From Planctomycetota bacterium (GTDB lineage Bacteria > Planctomycetota > PUPC01 > JACPCR01): a stretch of DNA of 12,912 bases. The notes under the pieces were generated by a model. The model was not told the DNA's origin, ran no database searches, and saw only the letters and a program-made list of their open reading frames with translations. The position numbers and the translations under genes are program-made. Below are positions 6,733 through 12,912 of the stretch, piece by piece. Each line of letters begins with the position of its first letter. Position 1 is the first letter of the stretch. The stretch is taken from NCBI GenBank assembly GCA_030740295.1, contig JASLXP010000197.1:1-12912 (forward strand), given 5' to 3'.

Positions 6733-6755
6733 AAAAAACTGCTTCCAGAGCAGTT
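6733..6755 (-). terminator. Rho-independent terminator of thyA
   Basis: On the minus strand AACTGCT, loop CTGGA, AGCAGTT is followed at once by further Ts, giving a run of six T. The stem has seven pairs. It lies about 73 nt after the thyA stop in the right orientation. It implies that folA either has its own promoter in the repeat-rich gap or depends on read-through. Confidence 0.7.
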
Positions 6756-6827
6756 CTAATTCGATCCGCAATGCTGAAACAGATTATGAAAGGACTAAGT
6801 TCAAGCATGAGAGACGGCCACCTGCCC

Positions 6828-7652
6828 CTACACCGCTACCGGCGCTTTGATGGAAGGATGATGCTGATAATCGATTAGCTTGCTGTCAGCAAATTCCCAT
6901 TCAAATATCGATGTGAATTTACTGGTCTCGATCCGTGGGAACTCGAAGGGCTCCCGTGACAATTGCTCCTTGACCGCGTTCACATGATTCTCGTAGATGT
7001 GGCAGTCGGACAGAAAACCAGAGACGACGCCCTCCTTCATACCAGACTCTTTGCACAGGAGATGCAGCAGAAGGGAATAGCTGGCGAGATTAAACGGGAT
7101 GCCCAGAAACATGTCACAGGAACGTTGAAACCAGCTCAGGCTGAGGACGCCGTTGATGTGTGTGAGATGCCAGAGCACGTGGCACGGCGGCAAGGCCATC
7201 TGGTGCTGCTGGAGAGGATTCCATGCACAGCAGAGCATTCGCCTGTCGTTCGGATTATCCTTCAGGACTTCAATGATATTCCGGACCTGGTCGACGCCGT
7301 CGGGGTTTTCGCCGCCGTAGTTCTCGTTGAAGCGCCTCCATTGGTAGCCGTAGATGGGGCCGAGGTCGCCGTCATCATCGTTGGTTGGATTCGACCATGA
7401 ATCCCAGATGTGGCAGCCCCGTTCGATGAGCCAGTTTTTGTCGGTCATGCCCTTGAGAAAGAACTCGAGCTCGACCCGCAGAGTCCTCCACGCGATCCGT
7501 TTGGTCGTAATGACCGGAAAGCCTTCGCTCATGTCATGCTGCAGCATCATGTGCGGGACGGTCCATGCTTTCACGCCTGTCCTGTTTTCCTTAAGAGCTC
7601 CGTTTTCGAGGATTCGAGCAACAGATTTCAAGTATTCGGTTTCGCCATTCAT
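6828..7652 (-). CDS. thyA: Thymidylate synthase
   Basis: ThyA methylates dUMP to dTMP with 5,10-methylene-tetrahydrofolate, releasing dihydrofolate that FolA recycles. The 274 residues carry ENRTG at 22-26 (phosphate-binding R24), GDLGPIYGYQWR at 95-106, DRR at 136-138, the nucleophile C157 in ALPPCH, QRSCD at 176-180, GIPFNLASYSLL with dUMP-binding N188, and a C-terminal IKAPVAV. The start is uncertain: ATG at 7652 matches family N-termini and is used here; a GTG at 7676 would add eight residues, and neither has a clear Shine-Dalgarno. The gene diverges from panB and ends before a good terminator. The enzyme is complete with all catalytic residues. Confidence 0.96.
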   Translation of the reverse strand: MNGETEYLKSVARILENGALKENRTGVKAWTVPHMMLQHDMSEGFPVITTKRIAWRTLRVELEFFLKGMTDKNWLIERGCHIWDSWSNPTNDDDGDLGPIYGYQWRRFNENYGGENPDGVDQVRNIIEVLKDNPNDRRMLCCAWNPLQQHQMALPPCHVLWHLTHINGVLSLSWFQRSCDMFLGIPFNLASYSLLLHLLCKESGMKEGVVSGFLSDCHIYENHVNAVKEQLSREPFEFPRIETSKFTSIFEWEFADSKLIDYQHHPSIKAPVAV

Positions 7653-7717
7653 GGGCAGATCGGAAGCAATTGTCACTGGGTTTCGAGCCCGAATAAGGGC
7701 GCGTTTGGTATCTGTTC

Positions 7718-7725
7718 CTTATAAG
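7718..7725. promoter_or_regulatory. Possible shared -10 element between thyA and panB
   Basis: The palindrome CTTATAAG offers TATAAG on both strands in the divergent thyA-panB gap (about 180 bp between the chosen starts). It is the most TATAAT-like sequence there, but no good -35 lies at the proper distance on either strand. A weak suggestion only. Confidence 0.2.
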
Positions 7726-7835
7726 TAGTTCCCATCCTCATCGCCAGCCAGTCACATTGCCCGCATCAGTCTGCTGCCCTATGATCGTGACGACAGTTGT
7801 GCGAACACAATCCACCATTCCCCATTCGCTCCACC

Positions 7836-8672
7836 ATGGCAGACGAAGAAATTACCCCCCGTGAGAGTCAGAAGAAGCCAAAAGTCACCACGCTGCGTCT
7901 GCAGGAGATGAAGGAGGCCGGCGAGAAGATTTCTGCGCTCACTGCGTACGATTTTCTGACGGCCCAACTGCTGGACGATGCCGGCATAGACCTCATTCTT
8001 GTAGGCGATTCTGCCAGCATGGTTTTCGCCGGGCATGACACGACGCTGCCGATGACCATGCACGATATGATTTACCACGCTCGAGTGGTAAACCGCGCGG
8101 TGCGGCGCGCACTGGTCGTGGTCGACATGCCTTTTATGTCGTATCACCAGGGCGAAGATGAAGCACTGGCAAACGCCGGCCGGTTGATGCAGGACGGGCG
8201 CGGTGAAGCGGTCAAACTGGAAGGCGGCAAGTCCATTTCACGTGTCGTCGAGCGAATCGTAGATGCCGGTATACCAGTGCTCGGTCACGTGGGACTGCGC
8301 CCGCAATCCATCCACCTGTATGGCACCTATAAGGAGCGCGGCACCAATGAGAAAGAGGCCGAAGAGATTTTTGAAGATGCCAGGATCATGCGGGATTCCG
8401 GCGCATTCGGAGTGGTCATAGAAAAAGTGCCTGCTTCCCTCGCCCAGCGCGTGACCGAACACCTGACCATTCCCACCATCGGCATCGGCGCCGGCCCGCA
8501 CTGCGACGGCCAGATCCTTGTGACACCCGACATGCTCGGCATCTACACCAAATTCCGCCCCCGCTTTGTCCGGCTCTATGCGGAGCTTGGCAAAGAGATG
8601 CGAGCCGCATTCGAGAGTTACAGCAAAGACGTCAAGGAATTGGGCTTTCCCACGACAGAAGAGAGCTATTGA
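7836..8672 (+). CDS. panB: 3-methyl-2-oxobutanoate hydroxymethyltransferase
   Basis: PanB transfers a hydroxymethyl group from 5,10-methylene-tetrahydrofolate to 2-ketoisovalerate, giving ketopantoate, the first step of pantothenate and CoA synthesis. The 278 residues show the metal ligands D58 (LVGDSASMVFAGHDTTLP), D97 (VVVDMPFMSY) and E129 (AVKLEGG). The catalytic E196 lies in VVIEKVP, and IPTIGIGAGPHCDGQILV follows at 212-229. The frame is open from a TTG at 7797, but the ATG at 7836 is the likelier start; no Shine-Dalgarno is visible for either. It converges on the next gene with only 43 nt between stops; a weak GAGTTC/GAACTC inverted repeat (8680-8711) is the only terminator-like feature. 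panC is not adjacent. Confidence 0.96.
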   Translation: MADEEITPRESQKKPKVTTLRLQEMKEAGEKISALTAYDFLTAQLLDDAGIDLILVGDSASMVFAGHDTTLPMTMHDMIYHARVVNRAVRRALVVVDMPFMSYHQGEDEALANAGRLMQDGRGEAVKLEGGKSISRVVERIVDAGIPVLGHVGLRPQSIHLYGTYKERGTNEKEAEEIFEDARIMRDSGAFGVVIEKVPASLAQRVTEHLTIPTIGIGAGPHCDGQILVTPDMLGIYTKFRPRFVRLYAELGKEMRAAFESYSKDVKELGFPTTEESY

Positions 8673-8715
8673 GGGCTGGGAGTTCCTGGCGATGCGAAGA
8701 TGAGTGAACTCAACC

Positions 8716-11700
8716 CTATCGTTGTTGTCTTCCGCTCGGAACGGGACCGTTGGAGACGGAGATATCATCGACCCACATCTCGACTCCGTCGCCCAGCTCG
8801 CCAGCAACGATCTGAATCTCCATGAGACGTTTGCCGGATTGGTCGCCCTGCGCACGTTCAAATCTGTTGACTGGCAACGAGACATAGCTCCATCGATTCT
8901 TGGATGCGGAAACGCGGGTGCGGGGGCTTACTTTGCCAATCTCAACCCGGATTTGAACTTGCGCGTTGCTGTTGCATCGGAACGCGAGATTGATGTGCGG
9001 ATTATCCGGTAGATTAAATAGACCGGCTCTGTTCCAAATCGTTCTTGCCACGACGTCGTACCAGGAGCCTTTGGCTTTACCGGCCTTCAGTGAGGACTTT
9101 CCGGTGTATGACATTTCTTTGCTTACCTGAGCCATTTGCCAGCCATCGAGCCCCTTCTCGAATGTCCAGAGTCGTGCAGCAGCTTTCGGCCTCTGCATAG
9201 CCGGAAATTCCTTCATCTCTTGCTTTGCGGTGGATGGCTTGGTCTTCGCTGAATTTTCATCGGAGCGGGCAAGCCAGCGGATCGCATTCAGAAAGAGTCG
9301 CTGATTGTCGGCCATCTCGAGCGAATCGGGCATCAGCCAGGTGTCGGTGCCAATCACAACCACGCGCCCTTTTCCATATTCCAGTGCGGCCATGACAGGC
9401 AATCCACCTTTGCGGACGGTCTCACCCCAGGAATGCCACGCGTAAGAGGTCCTACTTCCACGTATGAGAGCCCGGGCGTTTCTGTTAGTGAGCTGAAGCG
9501 GCTTCGCGCCTGTGGATTGAAACGCCTGAACACCCCGAGTGACTGGATGCTCGAGCACATCCTTGAACGTCACGTACACGGGCTCATCCAGAATGTGGTT
9601 CTTAGGGTCGTGAAAGTAAGAGTAGATGGGCTGAATGCCGAATGCATTCAGTGCCTTCTGTGGCTTCGGAAAATGCCAGTCACGGATCAGGCAACAGAGC
9701 AGACCTCCGCCGCCTTTCACGTAATCGTGAACGGCCTTGATATCCGGGGCCTGCCATTCCGTGCGCCCGTGAGTTCCGGACAGAATGAAGACATCGTATG
9801 AATCGATGTCCCCCGGTTTGACGCCATCAATCGAACGCATGAGCGGCTTCCGAAGGGGCGCGCTGAGGGAATCGACCTGGTAGCCGTTGTCTTCGAGCAG
9901 CTTGACCGCTGTCGGCATTCGCCATTTGTGGACGCGGCCTTCTGCCACGTAGACACCGTCCACCAGAACCCGTGATGGTGATTTGGGGCTTGGGCGGTAA
10001 AGCCAGGGAAGCACGCGTTCCTGCTCCGCCGTCAGACGACGTAGCTCTGATTCATCGGTCCCCGCGTCCTCCATGAGCAGCACTACAGGATCGTGCATTG
10101 GCAGCTCGAGGGTGATGCCTTTAATCAGATCGTCACGACTCCACGCGATGCGGCCGACCATAGGGTCTGGGCCGAGATGCTCACCGGTGTGGACGTTTCT
10201 TAGGAAAACTCGTTCGCCTTCGGATGGTAGCCCTCTCGCTGGCTTGAGGCGCGCTTTGCGTGGCCCGCCTCCGAAGTTGAGAGCATAGAGCACTCTTCGT
10301 CCGCCATTCCGAAAGAGGTGCGTCTCGACGTAATCTCCATCGATGCCATCAAGGAATTCAATGTCGATCTCCGGCTGTTCATGGTTTCTGACAATCCTGT
10401 TGATGATTGCCCGACGTGCCGCTGGCTCGAACTCCCGCGCCAGGTAATAGACCTTCCCTTTGCCGATTGTGTTGACCGCCAGCGCGGGGGCGCCTGCTTC
10501 TGTTCTGCCTGTCACTTCTGCACCGGCCTGCTGAAACTGGTAGCCATAAATCGGCGACGCGAATTTGAAGTCAGCATCCGGCGTCCCGCGCAGGCCAATG
10601 GTCTTTGCTGAGGTGATGCCAAATGACTTCAGACTCACATTCTCTTCTTTGAAGATTTCGTTCCCGGTTCTTCCACCAAACAGTTCCGTGGTGTCCAATC
10701 GCTGGCCGAAATCGTCATCCACGCGAAGCGAATCCGGGCTCACCACCAGTACGCCTCCGGCCTCTACGTAATCTTTCAATCGGGCAACAGCCGCGGCCGG
10801 CGCCCGCATGCAATGGGCGAGCACGAGGACGGAATACTTCGAGTGCCGGCCTTCAAGAATCTGCTCAAACAGCAACACATCTGTTGGCACGCGAGTCAGA
10901 ACCGTTGCGGCGTAATAGTCGAGAACCTCGGGAACGAACTGTCGGTGAATGCTGTTGCGCTCCGGCCGAAGAATGCGTGCGCTCTCACGAGGGTAGACGA
11001 GCGCAATCTTCCCCTGGATGCGAGGCCGGGGAAGCACAATATCGGCGACACTCAGAATCTCGTTCTTCAGGCGCGGAATCTCTTTGATGGCTTCGGGAGT
11101 CATCCAGCGGGGATCCCAAACAGAGCCGCCACCTTCGCTGACTTCGTTGTCGTAGAAATACGAAATGACGCTTCCGCTCACGCCATGGATCGCCTGATGC
11201 CAGAAGAAGGTGCGAAGTCCAAACGGGCCGATGATGTAGTTGTTTGCTCCAGACACCTTGTCGTGCGGATAACCGGTAACGCGGCATTCGAGGTTGATAC
11301 TCGGTTTGTCGATGGATGCAGACCGCACCAGGTCGTTGGGCAACTGCGAGCCGACCATGTGTTTGATCTGATTCCAGTCTTCATTGCCTGGGGATTGGCG
11401 GAAGAGCGCCAGGCCGTGTTCGGCTCCGTAACAATCTTTCACCTTGATGAAGCTGTGCGGAAACTGGGCGTGCTTCCCCTGCCAGTAAGGCGTCTGAAAG
11501 GTCTGAAGCGCGTCCGGAACGATTCTGCGGTGCTCCTTACGCAGGTCGTCAAAGACCTGCATCGCGCGCTGTTCCATGACCTTCATCCAATCGATCCACA
11601 GCGGCACGGAGAGCTTGTCGCCGTATGGAATCGTTCCCCACTTGCTGTTGTAGATGCCGGAGGAATCGATATTCAGCGGAGGGATCACATCCTCGAATGA

Positions 11701-12555
11701 TCTGTAGGCCGTTTTCCAGGTCTGGTTGGCTTTCCGGATGTTGCCGTACTTTTTTGTCATCTCATTCTGGAAACGGCGAACATTCCGGACACACGGGCAG
11801 ATGTAACTGACCTCGTTGATGAGCTCGTAGAGGAAGATGGGATACTGCCGCCCAACCATGCTGCTCCACTTGATCTGATTGAGATAAATCTCGCGGCCGA
11901 CCGGGTTCTCCTGGCAGAGATCGAAGAAATGAGAGCTGCATTTGCGGAAGCCCTTCACACCGGGGCAATACAAAGGGGGCACTGTCTCATACTTCGTGTA
12001 GTGAACTGGAAAGAAGCCACTTCTGGTAAGGGCGTAGTCAAATGTGAGAAGCGTTCCGCCACGGAGGGTCTCTCGAATGCGCGTCTCGAACATCGGATCG
12101 ATTCGGTCTGCGGATAGCTCGAGCACAGAAACGCCGTCTGCTCCCATTGCTTCCTTCACGCTTAACGCGGAACGGAAACCGGCGGTGTTGATGATGGTCG
12201 CTTGAGTAAAGTCGATCCCCAGAATTCGGTGCAGCCAGGCACCGTTGTAGAGCTCGGCTTCGACCCCGAAAAGAAAGACTGGCTTGCCATCGCGCCAGAA
12301 ATTACCGTCCTTCACGGTCACGTTACGGCAGCTCTCCGGGAATTCATCGTCTCGCCGTGTGAATTTGTCCGGCACGGAAAGAGGTGCCATTTTGACGCGT
12401 ACTTTTTTCGTGTTGTGCTCCTTGTAGCCCGGTGTTTCCTTTCGCCCTTCCAGGCGTTGGAGCTCGTCCTGGATGGCCTGGCTGAGCACGCCTGGCGGCT
12501 CGCAGTTTCCGTGCGACAGAACCAGGCTCAGGAGAAGGATGCATGAACGAATCAT
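8716..12555 (-). CDS. Secreted GH42-like multidomain protein (putative beta-galactosidase family)
   Basis: This 1279-residue protein begins with a signal peptide (MIRSCILLLSLVLSHGN). Residues about 80-510 resemble a GH42 (clan GH-A) barrel: YPIFLYELINEVSYICPC at 238-255 gives a candidate acid/base E248, and INLECRVTGYP at 420-430 a candidate nucleophile E423. The YICPC...FQNEMTKKYGNIRKANQTW stretch is very GH42-like. Residues about 515-725 look like the GATase-like trimerisation domain and 728-830 like the terminal beta-sandwich. A second GATase/ThuA-like domain follows at about 860-1097 (YDVFILSGTHGR, HPVTRGV, GKGRVVVIGTDTW). Residues 1127-1270 form a jelly-roll, carbohydrate-binding-like module (LWTFEKGLDGWQ to MWVDDISVSNG). 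The ATG at 12555 has GGAG nine bases upstream, in a small hairpin (12566-12580). Substrate is unknown; activity is inferred from motifs only. Confidence 0.85.
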   Translation of the reverse strand: MIRSCILLLSLVLSHGNCEPPGVLSQAIQDELQRLEGRKETPGYKEHNTKKVRVKMAPLSVPDKFTRRDDEFPESCRNVTVKDGNFWRDGKPVFLFGVEAELYNGAWLHRILGIDFTQATIINTAGFRSALSVKEAMGADGVSVLELSADRIDPMFETRIRETLRGGTLLTFDYALTRSGFFPVHYTKYETVPPLYCPGVKGFRKCSSHFFDLCQENPVGREIYLNQIKWSSMVGRQYPIFLYELINEVSYICPCVRNVRRFQNEMTKKYGNIRKANQTWKTAYRSFEDVIPPLNIDSSGIYNSKWGTIPYGDKLSVPLWIDWMKVMEQRAMQVFDDLRKEHRRIVPDALQTFQTPYWQGKHAQFPHSFIKVKDCYGAEHGLALFRQSPGNEDWNQIKHMVGSQLPNDLVRSASIDKPSINLECRVTGYPHDKVSGANNYIIGPFGLRTFFWHQAIHGVSGSVISYFYDNEVSEGGGSVWDPRWMTPEAIKEIPRLKNEILSVADIVLPRPRIQGKIALVYPRESARILRPERNSIHRQFVPEVLDYYAATVLTRVPTDVLLFEQILEGRHSKYSVLVLAHCMRAPAAAVARLKDYVEAGGVLVVSPDSLRVDDDFGQRLDTTELFGGRTGNEIFKEENVSLKSFGITSAKTIGLRGTPDADFKFASPIYGYQFQQAGAEVTGRTEAGAPALAVNTIGKGKVYYLAREFEPAARRAIINRIVRNHEQPEIDIEFLDGIDGDYVETHLFRNGGRRVLYALNFGGGPRKARLKPARGLPSEGERVFLRNVHTGEHLGPDPMVGRIAWSRDDLIKGITLELPMHDPVVLLMEDAGTDESELRRLTAEQERVLPWLYRPSPKSPSRVLVDGVYVAEGRVHKWRMPTAVKLLEDNGYQVDSLSAPLRKPLMRSIDGVKPGDIDSYDVFILSGTHGRTEWQAPDIKAVHDYVKGGGGLLCCLIRDWHFPKPQKALNAFGIQPIYSYFHDPKNHILDEPVYVTFKDVLEHPVTRGVQAFQSTGAKPLQLTNRNARALIRGSRTSYAWHSWGETVRKGGLPVMAALEYGKGRVVVIGTDTWLMPDSLEMADNQRLFLNAIRWLARSDENSAKTKPSTAKQEMKEFPAMQRPKAAARLWTFEKGLDGWQMAQVSKEMSYTGKSSLKAGKAKGSWYDVVARTIWNRAGLFNLPDNPHINLAFRCNSNAQVQIRVEIGKVSPRTRVSASKNRWSYVSLPVNRFERAQGDQSGKRLMEIQIVAGELGDGVEMWVDDISVSNGPVPSGRQQR

Positions 12556-12607
12556 TTGAATGATCTCCGTCAGTTACGGATCTTGGACAGCGGTCGGTGC
12601 TGATACA

Positions 12608-12912
12608 GATACTGGATGCTGGGTTATGCGGTTCAGGCTCGAAGCGACCGAAGCGGCGTCAACTAAGGCCGGCATCGCAGAAACACCGGCACTGCCGGGC
12701 ATCGAGCATCCAGTATCGAACATCACTCACAGCAATGATCGGCATTCCAACACTCCAGCATTCCAACTGTGGCGTCCAATATCACCGGCACTGCCGGGCA
12801 TCGAACATCACTCACAGCAATGATCGGCATTCCAACACTCCAGCATTCGAACCGCAGCGTCCAATAACACCGGCACCACCCAGCATCGAGTATCCAGTAT
12901 CGAGCATCACTC
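12608..12912. repeat. Non-coding tract of direct and inverted repeats
   Basis: The 357 bp before the GH42-like gene hold no credible gene. From 12684 a unit beginning CACCGGCACTGCCGGGCATC repeats: 12684-12782, 12783-12867 and a third copy from 12868 cut by the window end. The second unit lacks 14 bases (GAGCATCCAGTATC) present in the first. Copies one and two carry a CCGGC/GCCGG hairpin with a three-base loop; the third has lost it. The 13-mer GATACTGGATGCT at 12608-12620 recurs inverted at 12705-12717. Within units, short motifs such as CATTCCAACACTCCAGCATT and ATCGAGCATC recur with variation, as in a minisatellite. Confidence 0.8.

Noticed and set aside
10813..11700. Plus-strand open frame of 295 codons opposite the GH42-like gene
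   Set aside because: Antisense shadow: the minus-strand frame has a signal peptide and family motifs across the same span.

Overview
The window comes from a moderately GC-rich bacterial chromosome. Its best lineage marker is a SpoVG protein with a zinc ribbon inserted inside the SpoVG domain. That architecture, together with the hairpin-rich intergenic repeats and a large secreted glycosidase-like protein, points to Planctomycetota or a relative in the PVC group. This placement rests on remembered family patterns, not on a search. Nine protein genes can be supported. No tRNA, rRNA, CRISPR array, transposase or phage gene was seen.

Layout, left to right. On the minus strand, read from high to low coordinates, lies dacB (D-Ala-D-Ala carboxypeptidase, 4192-5643), ispE (CDP-ME kinase, 3298-4188), spoVG (1588-3273), ilvC (ketol-acid reductoisomerase, 315-1310) and leuA (2-isopropylmalate synthase, 1-294, cut by the window edge). 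dacB, ispE and spoVG are packed 3 and 24 nt apart and look like one transcript. ilvC and leuA are 20 nt apart and look like a second unit, behind a 277-nt gap that holds a possible promoter and two RNA hairpins. Further right on the minus strand are folA (dihydrofolate reductase, 5797-6297) and thyA (thymidylate synthase, 6828-7652). About 530 bp between them hold a thyA terminator, an inverted pair of REP-like hairpins and a cloverleaf-shaped palindrome that reaches into the folA ribosome-binding site. panB (ketopantoate hydroxymethyltransferase, 7836-8672) is the only plus-strand gene. It diverges from thyA and converges on a 1279-residue secreted GH42-like multidomain protein (8716-12555, minus). 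The right end (12608-12912) is a non-coding tract of direct and inverted repeats.

How the genes fit together. IlvC, LeuA and PanB surround the 2-ketoisovalerate branch point: IlvC makes its precursor, while LeuA and PanB consume it for leucine and pantothenate. ThyA, FolA and PanB meet at 5,10-methylene-tetrahydrofolate: ThyA and PanB use it, and FolA reduces the dihydrofolate that ThyA releases. DacB, IspE and SpoVG link peptidoglycan trimming, isoprenoid (lipid carrier) supply and a regulator named for septation. The most unusual object is the SpoVG protein: a SpoVG fold with an internal zinc ribbon, a roughly 280-residue Arg/Gly/Asp-rich disordered region built partly from a 24-bp minisatellite, and a 130-residue acidic tail.
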